Source: Bacteroidota bacterium (GTDB lineage Bacteria; Bacteroidota; Ignavibacteria; UBA10030; UBA8401). From it: 64,000 nucleotides of DNA. Where the stretch lies: contig JAJYOK010000001.1 of the NCBI GenBank assembly GCA_021796215.1, positions 459,687 to 523,686 of the forward strand, in the 5' to 3' direction. The position numbers were made by a program, and so were the translations under genes. Positions 54,322 through 63,271 of this stretch are shown here, piece by piece. The notes under the pieces were generated by a model, which made no database searches, was not told where the DNA came from, and saw only the letters and a list, made by a program, of their open reading frames with translations. Numbering within the stretch: position 1 is the first letter of the stretch; the number at the start of each line of letters is the position of its first letter.

Positions 54322-55881
54322 ATGAGACCATCGAAAACCATTGCTGCAATTTCTTTTTTGATTTTCTGCACGACTGTTAGCTTTGCACAGGTAACGACTA
54401 ACGGTACAGGCGGAGGAAAGTGGAGTGCAACCTCAACTTGGCAAGGCGGCGTTGTGCCGACCGGTTCGGAAATAATTACTGTTCAGAGCACTGATTCTCT
54501 TGATATAGATGTGTCTGTAACAATTACAGATACGCTGCGGGACTTAAGCGGCAGGATCAGTACGTTTGATTCTTCACAAGTTATTTTTGGCGCTGGCGGA
54601 GTGTACGAGCATGCTGTGAACGGCGGCGACATTCCAAAGGCAACATGGAATTCGGGTTCCACTTGCTTGTTCACGGGCGTAGAAGGCAACGCTCCGTCAA
54701 ATGGAAATCAGAACTTTTACAACGTCGAGTGGAATTGCCCGAATCAAAGCAGCAACCTTAATTTGGGATGGAAGGGTAATACAATTGGTGGAAATATTTA
54801 TGTTGACAGTACGGGCAGCGCTCGGTGGCAGATGTGTGCGCCGAAATCTGCTGACGGTACGACGCCTGATACTGCGCGGGTAACTATCAATGGAAATATC
54901 ACAATTTATGGCGGCGCATTTTCGTCAAACGGTACATCAAATAGTCTGACCGTTGTTCTTATTACACAGAATGGGAACATCAACGTCACGGGAGGAAATT
55001 TTGGTGTCAGCCGCGGAAGCGGACCGGATGTGGTATGGAAGTTAGGCGGAGATTTTCAAGTCTCGAATGCGACGATACAAAACTCCGGTGGAACAACAAA
55101 ATCCAACGCGTTAATTTTTACCGGAAACACAGTACACACGTTCGCGTTGAACAACGTAACCTTCAGCGGCGGTTTGACCGTTGTGATTGACAGTGGTTCA
55201 ACGTTGGAGATGGGAACATCCCAGATACCTGTTGACAATACCGGCAGTTTCATTCTCAGTGCGACGGCAACAATGGCGACAGGCGACCCGGCAGGAGTCA
55301 ATGTTGTTCAGTGCACGGGAGAACGAGGCGGCGCCTATAAAGGCAATCATTTCGATACTGCAGCAAACTATACTTTTAATGGCACTGTCGCGCAGGTAAC
55401 CGGAACAATGATGCCGGCAACAGTCAACGATTTGACGATTGACAATGCTGCCGGCGTAACTCTTTCACAGGCGACGACCATCAACGGCGTACTTCACCTG
55501 AAAGCGGGAGAATTTGATAATTCGATTCCGTTCACATTAGGTCCCAACGGAAGCATTTCTTACGAAGGAGGAAGTCTTACGGTGACCGCTGTGAAGACAA
55601 AGGATGCGACAGTTCCTCATCAATTTTTTGTTGATCAAAACTTCCCGAATCCGTTCAACCCATCCACGAGCATTCAGTACGGTGTTCCGGGCAGGGCGTT
55701 CGTTACTGTCAAAGTGTTTAATTTGCTCGGACAGGAAGTTGCGACATTGTTCAGCGGTGTAAAAAATGCCGGCGTTTATACATTGAATTTCGATGCGTCG
55801 AGCCTCGGCTCCGGTGTTTATCTCTGCCGCGTTCAGGCTGGCAATGCGGTTGATGTTAAGCGAATGATTTTATTGAAGTAG
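54322..55881 (+). CDS. T9SS-secreted beta-helix-like protein
   Basis: A 519-residue secreted protein with signal peptide MRPSKTIAAISFLIFCTTVSFAQ, then GGGKWSATSTWQGGVVPTGS, a G8-like start common in beta-helical wall-binding proteins, and Gly/Asn/Thr-rich repetitive sequence. It ends with a T9SS type A domain (VDQNFPNPFNPSTSIQYGVP ... SGVYLCRVQAGNAVDVKRMILLK). ATG at 54322 has AAGGAGG seven bases upstream, which is decisive against a longer frame beginning at 54238. It could bind pectin at the surface. No catalytic residues are recognised. Confidence 0.83.
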   Translation: MRPSKTIAAISFLIFCTTVSFAQVTTNGTGGGKWSATSTWQGGVVPTGSEIITVQSTDSLDIDVSVTITDTLRDLSGRISTFDSSQVIFGAGGVYEHAVNGGDIPKATWNSGSTCLFTGVEGNAPSNGNQNFYNVEWNCPNQSSNLNLGWKGNTIGGNIYVDSTGSARWQMCAPKSADGTTPDTARVTINGNITIYGGAFSSNGTSNSLTVVLITQNGNINVTGGNFGVSRGSGPDVVWKLGGDFQVSNATIQNSGGTTKSNALIFTGNTVHTFALNNVTFSGGLTVVIDSGSTLEMGTSQIPVDNTGSFILSATATMATGDPAGVNVVQCTGERGGAYKGNHFDTAANYTFNGTVAQVTGTMMPATVNDLTIDNAAGVTLSQATTINGVLHLKAGEFDNSIPFTLGPNGSISYEGGSLTVTAVKTKDATVPHQFFVDQNFPNPFNPSTSIQYGVPGRAFVTVKVFNLLGQEVATLFSGVKNAGVYTLNFDASSLGSGVYLCRVQAGNAVDVKRMILLK

Positions 55882-55892
55882 GTTGTTAAGGT

Positions 55893-55930
55893 GAGAGGAT
55901 GCAATGGCTTTTGCATCCTCTCATCTTTTA
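55893..55930 (+). terminator. Strong hairpin terminator
   Basis: Perfect 12-base stem GAGAGGATGCAA/TTGCATCCTCTC with a six-base loop, followed by ATCTTTTAAT. It lies between the T9SS beta-helix gene and the pectate lyase gene, so it may divide the pectin locus into two transcripts or reduce downstream expression. Confidence 0.8.
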
Positions 55931-55944
55931 ATAGTTGAAAGAAT

Positions 55945-57672
55945 ATGGGAAAATTGTACCGATCAATAGCTGCTTTCTTCTTGGCAATTATTTTTCTTTC
56001 CTTGCCCTCAGCGATACATTGTCAACAGCCGGCATTCCCCGAAGCTGAAGGAGGCGGAATGTTCACACGAGGCGGGCGTGGAGGAAAAGTATTAGAGGTG
56101 ACGACGTTGTTCGATACAACTGCGACCAATATTATTGGTACGTTAAGATGGGCAGTGAACCAGAGCGGTGCAAGAACAGTCGTGTTTCGTGTGTCGGGAA
56201 CAATTGCTCTCAAATCATCACTGAAAATTAGAAATGATTCCATTACAATCGCAGGACAGACTGCACCGGGCGACGGCATTTGTTTGAGCAACTACACACT
56301 CAATGTCAGCGCCAATCAAGTTATCATTCGATTCATTCGTTGCCGCTTTGGGGATTTGGGAACAACGATTGACGATGCATTGAACGGATACAGCAGTACG
56401 CCTCGCAATAAGAAAGATATTATCATTGACCATTGCTCGGCAAGCTGGAGCATTGACGAGTCGCTTTCATTTTATGGATATGACAGCTCGACTGTTCAAT
56501 GGTGCATCATAAGCGAGAGCCTTTATAATAATAAAGATCCAAAAGGACCGCATGGCTACGGCGGTATTTGGGGAGGATTTAATACAACCTTTCATCACAA
56601 TTTGCTTGCTAATCATTCGAGCCGAAATCCCCGCTTCTCCGGTCCAACGCCGGCTGGATCGGGAACGGTCTATTCGGATAATCTCGATTTTCGCAACAAC
56701 GTTATCTACAATTGGGGATTCAATAGTTCATATGGCGGCGAAGAAAGTCACATCAATATTGTCAACAATTATTACAAGTACGGACCGGCAACAAAATCGA
56801 GCGTGAAGAATAGAATTTTCAATCCGTACGGTTCGGGTGATTCGACCGGAATGTTTTATATCGAGGGAAATTATATGGATGGGGATACGGCTATTACTAA
56901 CGATAATTGGAAAGGAGTTGTCCCGCAATATTCCGGATTCAGAATGGATTCAGCAAAAGCGTTATCGCCGTTCCCTTTCCCGCCGGTGACGACAAATTCG
57001 CCACAACAAGCATACGATCTCGTTCTGGCAAATGCCGGAGCCACACTTCCGAAACGCGACACAATTGACCGGCGGATTGTTTACGAAGCTGCAAACAGAA
57101 TTGCAACATACAGCGGTTATACGCACGCGTATGAACTAAAATACGGCTTGGATACGACTGTTCCTCACGGTATTATTGATTCACAAACTGATGTTGGCGG
57201 CTGGCCAGTGCTGAACAGCGTACAAGCGCCTGCCGACAGCGATCACGATGGAATGCCGGATGATTGGGAAATAGCCCACGGATTGAATCCGTACGATCCT
57301 TCGGACCGCAACATTATCGGTACGAGCGGCTATACGAAATTGGAGGAATATCTGAATGAACTTGCAGGTACACCGACATCGGTAATGGCAGAACAGAAAG
57401 CGATTCCATCAAAATTCGAATTGTTTCAAAATTATCCGAATCCGTTCAATCCCTCAACGACGATTCGCTACCGAATTGATTCACGTGTTCGCGTCATTCT
57501 GGAAATATTTGACGTGTTGGGCAGAAAAATTGCCGTGCATGATGAAGGTGTGCGCGCCGCGGGTGAATATACTGTTGCCGTCTCTGCGGATACATGGGGA
57601 AGCGGAGTCTATTTTTGCAGAGTAAGTGCGGGCGACCAACAGAAATTAATTAAACTTGTGCTTCTGCGATAA
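55945..57672 (+). CDS. T9SS-secreted pectate lyase (PL1 family)
   Basis: A 575-residue lyase. Signal peptide, then AFPEAEGGGMFTRGGRGGKV and LRWAVNQSGARTVVFRVSGTIAL, typical of PL1 pectate lyases. Next come VIIRFIRCRFGD, a Ca-binding HCSASWSIDESL and HHNLLANHSSRNPRF, with the catalytic Arg region. A short Ca-binding DSDHDGMPDDWEIAHGLNP (thrombospondin-3-like) links to the T9SS tail (QNYPNPFNPSTTIRYRID ... GVYFCRVSAG). It cleaves homogalacturonan outside the cell by beta-elimination, giving unsaturated ends that suit the GH105 encoded next. Confidence 0.92.
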   Translation: MGKLYRSIAAFFLAIIFLSLPSAIHCQQPAFPEAEGGGMFTRGGRGGKVLEVTTLFDTTATNIIGTLRWAVNQSGARTVVFRVSGTIALKSSLKIRNDSITIAGQTAPGDGICLSNYTLNVSANQVIIRFIRCRFGDLGTTIDDALNGYSSTPRNKKDIIIDHCSASWSIDESLSFYGYDSSTVQWCIISESLYNNKDPKGPHGYGGIWGGFNTTFHHNLLANHSSRNPRFSGPTPAGSGTVYSDNLDFRNNVIYNWGFNSSYGGEESHINIVNNYYKYGPATKSSVKNRIFNPYGSGDSTGMFYIEGNYMDGDTAITNDNWKGVVPQYSGFRMDSAKALSPFPFPPVTTNSPQQAYDLVLANAGATLPKRDTIDRRIVYEAANRIATYSGYTHAYELKYGLDTTVPHGIIDSQTDVGGWPVLNSVQAPADSDHDGMPDDWEIAHGLNPYDPSDRNIIGTSGYTKLEEYLNELAGTPTSVMAEQKAIPSKFELFQNYPNPFNPSTTIRYRIDSRVRVILEIFDVLGRKIAVHDEGVRAAGEYTVAVSADTWGSGVYFCRVSAGDQQKLIKLVLLR

Positions 57673-57702
57673 AGTTCGAATCGAGGATTCTAAATTTATT
57701 TC

Positions 57703-58941
57703 ATGTTTAAATGTTTCTTCATAGTACTTTTTGTTTCATGGTGTCCACAGGTGCATGCAGGTAAAACTGCGGGTAATGCTGAACCATGGGCAATCAAAAT
57801 TGCCGACAGTTTTTTGAGAATGAATCCGGACACCATCTTTGCAGTTCCGGATGAGAGAAAACTAAAGTGGAATTACGATCAATCAGTGATGTTCGAGGCG
57901 TTGTATCAGTTATGGCAAGTCACAGGTGAGAAAAAATATTTTGAGCACATGCAACGCAACCTCGATTATTTTCTAAAAGACGACGGAACAATAAAAACGT
58001 ATAAACAAAACAGTTACAGCCTTGATTTGATCGCTCCGGGAAGGCAGTTGCTTTATCTTCTGAATTTTAAGATGTCGGACACCTCTGAGGTGTCCGACAT
58101 CTCGAAGTATAAAAAAGCAGTGACTGTCCTTCGCCAACAGCTCCGGGAACAGCCGAGAACTCACGAAGGCGGGTTCTGGCATAAGAAAATTTATCCATAC
58201 CAAATGTGGCTCGATGGTCTCTATATGGCAGAACCGTTTTACGCAATTTATGCGACCGACTATAACGAACCGCAAGATTTTGATGACATTGCTAACCAAT
58301 TCATCTGGATGGAGAAACACGCGCGAGATTCGGTAACAGGTCTTCTCTACCATGGTTGGGATGAAAGCAAATCACAGCGTTGGGCAAATCCTGAGACTGG
58401 CTGCTCGCCGAACTTTTGGGGACGAGCAATGGGATGGTACATCATGGGATTAGTTGATGTGTTAGATTATTTTCCGAAAGATCACCCGCAGCGAAAGGAG
58501 CTTGTTGCGATTCTTCAGAGGACAGCAGAAGCAATTTTTGCTTGTCGAGATTCACAGACTTATCTATGGTGGCAAGTTCTTGATAAACCGGGAAAAGATA
58601 AAAATTTTCAGGAAGCTTCCTCATCAGCAATGTTCACGTACGCATTTGCAAAAGGCGCGAACAAAGGATATCTCGATAAAAAGTTCTATACGGCTGCAGA
58701 AGAATCTTTTCAATCGATTCTAAAACATTTTGTAACGATAGATGAACACGGTATTATCAACCTTCACGAAATTTGTGAAAGCGTTGGCCTGGGAGGCGAG
58801 CCATACCGCGATGGCAGTTACGATTACTATAGTTGTGTGCCGCGGGGAGTGAATGACTTGCGTGGATATGGCCCTTTTCTTCTCGCAGCTATTGAAGTGG
58901 AACGGCAGCAGCTTATCTCGTTATCAAAAGAAGGGAAATAA
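57703..58941 (+). CDS. GH105 unsaturated rhamnogalacturonyl/glucuronyl hydrolase
   Basis: A 412-residue (alpha/alpha)6-barrel hydrolase with a signal peptide (MFKCFFIVLFVSWCPQVHAG). GH105 motifs: KWNYDQSVMFEALYQLW (catalytic Asp region), GGFWHKKIYPYQMWLDGLYMAEPF, NFWGRAMGWYIMGLVDVLDYFP, and SSSAMFTYAFAKG. It removes the unsaturated uronyl residue left by pectin lyases. A 33-bp palindrome at 58070-58102 is read in frame as MSDTSEVSDIS in a surface loop, an apparent insertion. The gene ends one base before the LacI regulator's upstream spacer. Confidence 0.92.
   Translation: MFKCFFIVLFVSWCPQVHAGKTAGNAEPWAIKIADSFLRMNPDTIFAVPDERKLKWNYDQSVMFEALYQLWQVTGEKKYFEHMQRNLDYFLKDDGTIKTYKQNSYSLDLIAPGRQLLYLLNFKMSDTSEVSDISKYKKAVTVLRQQLREQPRTHEGGFWHKKIYPYQMWLDGLYMAEPFYAIYATDYNEPQDFDDIANQFIWMEKHARDSVTGLLYHGWDESKSQRWANPETGCSPNFWGRAMGWYIMGLVDVLDYFPKDHPQRKELVAILQRTAEAIFACRDSQTYLWWQVLDKPGKDKNFQEASSSAMFTYAFAKGANKGYLDKKFYTAAEESFQSILKHFVTIDEHGIINLHEICESVGLGGEPYRDGSYDYYSCVPRGVNDLRGYGPFLLAAIEVERQQLISLSKEGK
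58070..58102. repeat. Perfect 33-bp palindrome inside the GH105 gene
   Basis: AGATGTCGGACACCTC-T-GAGGTGTCCGACATCT: 16-base perfect arms around one base. It is read in frame without a stop and encodes a loop between two helices. Relatives normally have a short turn (such as TGDE) here, so it looks like an in-frame insertion of a palindromic repeat. Confidence 0.9.
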
Positions 58942-58942
58942 A

Positions 58943-60001
58943 ATGAAACGCAAGTCGCACGTTACGCTTGAGGATATTGCCAAAAAATTGAAAGTGTCTG
59001 AAGTAACTGTGTCGAAAGCTTTGCGCGGCCATTCGGATATTTCGGATGAAACGGCAAAAAAAGTTCACCAAATTGCAAAAGAGCTCGGTTACAGTCCGAA
59101 TTATTTGGCGCGCAATCTTTCTGCACGCCGTTCCAATATGTTGGGTGTTGTCGTTCCGAAGCTCGCGCATTTCTTTTTCGGCTCAATGCTTGAAGCAGTG
59201 TACAAGACAGCGTTCGAGAATAATTATGAAACGATACTCACAGTCTCTCAGGAAAACGCTGAACTGGAGCGAAAGCATCTTGAGACACTGATCTCAATGA
59301 GAGTAGATGGTATTATCATTTCAATTTCACAAGAGACGAATGACACTGCCATTTTTCAGTGGGTGAAAAAAATGGGAGTGCCTCTCATTTTTGTTGATCG
59401 AAGACCTGAGCCATCGTTACCGGGTTTTAGCACCGTTTTGATAGACGACGAAGCCGGGGCAAGAAATGCCGTTGAACATGCAATTAAAATCGGCTATAAA
59501 AAAATGGGGTTTATCGGCGGCGGCAGTTCATGGCTCAATATCGGGAAGAACAGATTGATGGGATTTACGAACGCGTTGAAGAATCATGATATTCCGGTTC
59601 GGAAAGAATGGATTGTGCCGGGAGGATTCGCTACGAAAGACGGCTTTGAAGGATTCATGCGTCTTCACACAGATGGCAACATGCCGGAGTTCGTTTTTGC
59701 TGCAACGTATCCTGTTGCATTGGGAATTTATCAGGCGGTGAAGGAACTTGGGATGAAAATTCCCGATGACATTGATATTATTTGTTTTGGCGACAGCGAT
59801 TTGAGCCATCTTCTTTCTCCTTCGCTGAGTTGTGTCAATCAACCCACGCACGAAATCGGTACCGTTGCCGTGCAAACAATTTTGGACCTTATCAAGAACC
59901 CGGATAAACAAAAAGAACACCATCTTATCATTCCAACGACTTTGATACTGCGAGAAACATGCAGCGGCTTTTCACGGTTGAAAAAAACCGGAGCAGCCTA
60001 A
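58943..60001 (+). CDS. LacI-family transcriptional regulator of the pectin locus
   Basis: A 352-residue regulator. N-terminal helix-turn-helix VTLEDIAKKLKVSEVTVSKALRGHSDIS with hinge helix NYLARNLSARRSN carrying the leucine that wedges into a central CpG. A periplasmic-binding-protein-like effector domain follows (MLGVVVPKLAHFFFGSMLEAV, RVDGIIISIS, MGFIGGGSSW, CFGDSDLSHLL). ATG at 58943 lies just after the GH105 stop. It sits inside the pectin operon and is the natural candidate for the CpG-centred operator at 44693-44704. The inducer is probably a galacturonate or rhamnogalacturonan derivative. It shares a stop/start (TAATG) with the CE12 gene. Confidence 0.93.
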   Translation: MKRKSHVTLEDIAKKLKVSEVTVSKALRGHSDISDETAKKVHQIAKELGYSPNYLARNLSARRSNMLGVVVPKLAHFFFGSMLEAVYKTAFENNYETILTVSQENAELERKHLETLISMRVDGIIISISQETNDTAIFQWVKKMGVPLIFVDRRPEPSLPGFSTVLIDDEAGARNAVEHAIKIGYKKMGFIGGGSSWLNIGKNRLMGFTNALKNHDIPVRKEWIVPGGFATKDGFEGFMRLHTDGNMPEFVFAATYPVALGIYQAVKELGMKIPDDIDIICFGDSDLSHLLSPSLSCVNQPTHEIGTVAVQTILDLIKNPDKQKEHHLIIPTTLILRETCSGFSRLKKTGAA

Positions 60002-61551
60002 TGAAGAGTTCTCGCAACCTCTTTCGGCGTTATGCGCTTTTGCTTTTCAACCATAGGCTGATCAGCCTGAGTCTGATTGTTCTTGCGGCGATTTCCGGTT
60101 TTACGTTCTTGCAGAAAACGCCGACAATTTTTCTTATCGGAGATTCGACAATGGCGGATAAGCCGCTTGTTGACAATCCGGAACGGGGCTGGGGACAGCT
60201 ATTCCCGATGTTTTTCGACCACTCCGTTACAATTGAAAACCACGCGCGAAACGGAAGAAGCACAAAAAGTTTCTTGAATGAGGGAAGGTGGCAAGTCGTT
60301 TTGAACCGCCTCCAGCCGGGAGATTATGTCTTTATTCAATTCGGACATAATGATGAAAAGAAAAGTGATTCCACGCGTTATGCGGCGCCGCAGACTGATT
60401 ACAGAAACAATCTGATGAAATTTATTCTGGATACCAGAGCGAAAGATGCGAACCCGATTCTGCTCACTCCTGTGAGCCGGAGAAAGTTTGGCAAAGATAA
60501 TAAGTCGGTTGAAACACATCCTGAATATTCCGATGTTGTGCGGTCGCTCGCGAAAGAAGAAAACGTTCCCCTTATTGATCTTGATTCGATGAGCCGTGCG
60601 CTGCTGGATCAGTTTGGTCCTGAAGGGTCTGAAAAATTATTTCTCCGCGTTCCTCCCGGCAGATATAAATCTCTGCCGAACGGCAAGCATGACAACACAC
60701 ATTTTACTTTTTATGGAGCGACAAAAATTGCCGGATTAGTTGTGGAAGGCATCCGCGCGCTTCATCTCCCGCTGGAGTCTTTGCTGCGGACGGTTGACAC
60801 CTCCGGCAAAACCGGGCAGGGGAAAATTGTGTGTCTTGATTATTTCTATAACAATGAATGGAAAACCGCGCCGAACGGAATAAAATCACGCTACCATTAT
60901 GCGTGGGAAGATACGGCATTTTCAGGTTACTCGGAATTAGGCATAACAATTATGGAACTTGGCGCTGAGGTTGATACGCTAAATGCTGCACCTGCAGCTG
61001 AAAATCTTTCGCGGGTGAGTATCTACATGATTGTAGACCCGGATACACCTGCGGAAACTCTTCATCCGAATTACATTGATGATGAAGCGATAAAGGCTAT
61101 AGTAACCTGGGTTCACTCGGGTGGCATTCTTATTCTGTTCGGAAATGATCAAGGGAACGCCGAGTTTGAACATTTTAACGAACTTGCCGCAAATTTCGGA
61201 ATCCATTTTAACGAAGACAGCAGAAATAAAGTTGAGGGAAAAAATTTTGCAATGGGCGCGTTCACTGATTTTCCCGATCATCCCTTGTTTCATGGAGTGA
61301 AGAAAATTTATTTAAAAGAAATATCAACATTGAAACTCTCTGAGCCTGCCACTCCAGTGTTGGCGGACAACGGCGATGTTATCATGGCGTATTCTAAATT
61401 TGGAAACGGTGCAGTATTTGCCGTCGGTGATCCGTGGTTCTACAATGAATACTTTGACAACAGAAAACTGCCCGAAGGATTTGAAAATTTTAAAGCGGCA
61501 GAAAATTTATTCAAGTGGCTGCTTCGCAGCGCAAAAAGTTATAAGAGGTGA
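60001..61551 (+). CDS. CE12 rhamnogalacturonan acetylesterase fused to a GATase-like domain
   Basis: A 516-residue protein. An N-terminal signal/anchor (LISLSLIVLAAISGFTFL) is followed by a GDSL/SGNH esterase domain to about residue 255. Its blocks are FLIGDSTMADKP (catalytic Ser), ENHARNGRSTKSF, FIQFGHNDEKK and the catalytic HDNTHF. It removes acetyl groups from rhamnogalacturonan. A second domain of about 250 residues (KIVCLDYFYNNEWK, HYAWEDTAFSGYSELG, IVTWVHSGGILILFGNDQGN, NGAVFAVGDPWFYNEY) looks like the DUF4350/GATase-like modules sometimes fused to GH105 or GH88 enzymes. No catalytic Cys is evident there. GGAG lies seven bases before the ATG, which overlaps the LacI stop. Confidence 0.87.
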   Translation: MKSSRNLFRRYALLLFNHRLISLSLIVLAAISGFTFLQKTPTIFLIGDSTMADKPLVDNPERGWGQLFPMFFDHSVTIENHARNGRSTKSFLNEGRWQVVLNRLQPGDYVFIQFGHNDEKKSDSTRYAAPQTDYRNNLMKFILDTRAKDANPILLTPVSRRKFGKDNKSVETHPEYSDVVRSLAKEENVPLIDLDSMSRALLDQFGPEGSEKLFLRVPPGRYKSLPNGKHDNTHFTFYGATKIAGLVVEGIRALHLPLESLLRTVDTSGKTGQGKIVCLDYFYNNEWKTAPNGIKSRYHYAWEDTAFSGYSELGITIMELGAEVDTLNAAPAAENLSRVSIYMIVDPDTPAETLHPNYIDDEAIKAIVTWVHSGGILILFGNDQGNAEFEHFNELAANFGIHFNEDSRNKVEGKNFAMGAFTDFPDHPLFHGVKKIYLKEISTLKLSEPATPVLADNGDVIMAYSKFGNGAVFAVGDPWFYNEYFDNRKLPEGFENFKAAENLFKWLLRSAKSYKR

Positions 61552-61555
61552 GTAA

Positions 61556-63271
61556 ATGTATCACTCAAGACAAACATTCTATTTTATTTTTTGGGCTTTC
61601 GTGCCTTTGTGGTTGAGCAATTATGAAAATTGTGCTGCACAAAATGAAACGGCTGTCATTAAGCAGGAAATTGCACAGCTAAGCAGTCGCGCGCCGTTTG
61701 TTATGCCGGCGTTCGAAGTTCCGTCATTTCCCGATCGCACATTCGATATTCAAAATTATGGCGCAGTTGCCGACGGCAAAACATTGAATACCAAAGCAAT
61801 TAACGATGCGATTCACGCCTGCACGAACTCAGGCGGTGGAATGGTTATTGTTCCTCCCGGTACGTGGCTCACCGGTCCAATCAAAATTGAGAGCAACGTG
61901 AATTTGCACTTGGAACACGGTGCATTGATTCAGTTCAGCAAACGGATTGACGACTTTCCGTTGATTGCCGGACTAAACGGCAAATCGAAACGATATGTTC
62001 GCACACCGCCTCTCTACGCATTCAAAGCAAAGAATATTGCAATTACCGGTAACGGAATTATAGACGGCGCCGGAGAAGTGTGGCGGTATGTAAAGAAATC
62101 CAAACTCACATCGGCTCAATGGAAACAGAAAGCTGCCGGTGGCGGATATGTCTCGCCGGATGGAAAAGAATGGTGGCCCTCGAAAGAAGCATACGAAGGT
62201 GATGCTTATTTGAAACAGCTTGAAAAATCAGGCAAGCAGCCAACGCGTGATGATTTCGAATACGTGCGCGAATTTCTCCGCCCCGATCTTGTCATACTGG
62301 ACGAATGCAACGGTATTCTGATTGACGGAACGACGTTCGAGAACTCGCCGAAGTTTCATGTTCGTCCGCAGCATTCCGAGAATATCATCATCCGTGGTGT
62401 GAAAGTTTTTGCCCCGTGGTACGGACAGAACAACGACGGCATTGATCCGACATCGTGCCGCAATCTCATAGTTTATAATTGCATTCTCGACGTTGGAGAT
62501 GACGGCATTTGTCTGAAACCCGGATCGCTTGCCGCTTCACAAAAGCCGGGAGCCGCGTGCGAGAATATCATTGTCGCGAATTGCGCGGTCTATCACGCAC
62601 ACGGCGGGTTCGTTATCGGCAGTGAAAGTTATGGCGGTGTGAACAATGTGTTTGTCACAAATTGCGCGTATGTCGGAACGGATATTGGCTTGCGCTTCAA
62701 ATCGCTGCGCGGCAAAGGCGGGCTTGTGGAAAATGTTTTTGTTGACGGTATTAGCATGCGCTCGATCGAAACAGACGCAATCTTGTTCGATATGTATTAC
62801 GGCGGGAATGCACCGGAAGATGAAGCAGGTAAAAAGGACGACACGCGTGACGCTCAACCTGTGAACAATCGCACGCCGCGGTTCCAGAATTTTTCGATAA
62901 AAAATATTGTGTGTCTCGGCGCTAAGAGCGCAATGACGGTGAAGGGGTTGGCAGAAATGCCGGTAAAGAATATCGTGTTGGAAAACGTATCCATCGAATC
63001 TGAGAATGGAATCTTTTTAACTCAGGCGGATGGAATTTCGTTCCGCAATGCGACGATTACGCCTCGCAATGGAGCCGTCGTTAGCATTGATGATTCCCGC
63101 AACATCACAATTACAGGAATGAAATACCCTGCAGGCGCAGAAGAATTTTTGAACGTTGCAGGAGAAAAGTCTGCAGCGATTCGCTTATCAAGTGTGGATT
63201 TGTCGCTGGCAAAAAAAGGAATTGAAACGGGGAAAGATGTCCCCGCGCATGCAGTTGAAATAGCAAAATGA
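61556..63271 (+). CDS. GH28 polygalacturonase-family enzyme, second copy
   Basis: A 571-residue beta-helix glycosidase with signal peptide (FYFIFWAFVPLWLSNYENCAAQ). It has NNDGIDPTSC, VGDDGICLKPGS, HAHGGFVIGSES and RFKSLRGKGG. An insertion around 175-235 (SPDGKEWWPSKEAYEG) is larger than in the copy at 44889, suggesting a different specificity, possibly exo-acting. No T9SS tail, so probably periplasmic. It begins four bases after the CE12 stop with AGAGGTGAG upstream, and its stop overlaps the pectinesterase start (ATGA). Confidence 0.92.
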   Translation: MYHSRQTFYFIFWAFVPLWLSNYENCAAQNETAVIKQEIAQLSSRAPFVMPAFEVPSFPDRTFDIQNYGAVADGKTLNTKAINDAIHACTNSGGGMVIVPPGTWLTGPIKIESNVNLHLEHGALIQFSKRIDDFPLIAGLNGKSKRYVRTPPLYAFKAKNIAITGNGIIDGAGEVWRYVKKSKLTSAQWKQKAAGGGYVSPDGKEWWPSKEAYEGDAYLKQLEKSGKQPTRDDFEYVREFLRPDLVILDECNGILIDGTTFENSPKFHVRPQHSENIIIRGVKVFAPWYGQNNDGIDPTSCRNLIVYNCILDVGDDGICLKPGSLAASQKPGAACENIIVANCAVYHAHGGFVIGSESYGGVNNVFVTNCAYVGTDIGLRFKSLRGKGGLVENVFVDGISMRSIETDAILFDMYYGGNAPEDEAGKKDDTRDAQPVNNRTPRFQNFSIKNIVCLGAKSAMTVKGLAEMPVKNIVLENVSIESENGIFLTQADGISFRNATITPRNGAVVSIDDSRNITITGMKYPAGAEEFLNVAGEKSAAIRLSSVDLSLAKKGIETGKDVPAHAVEIAK

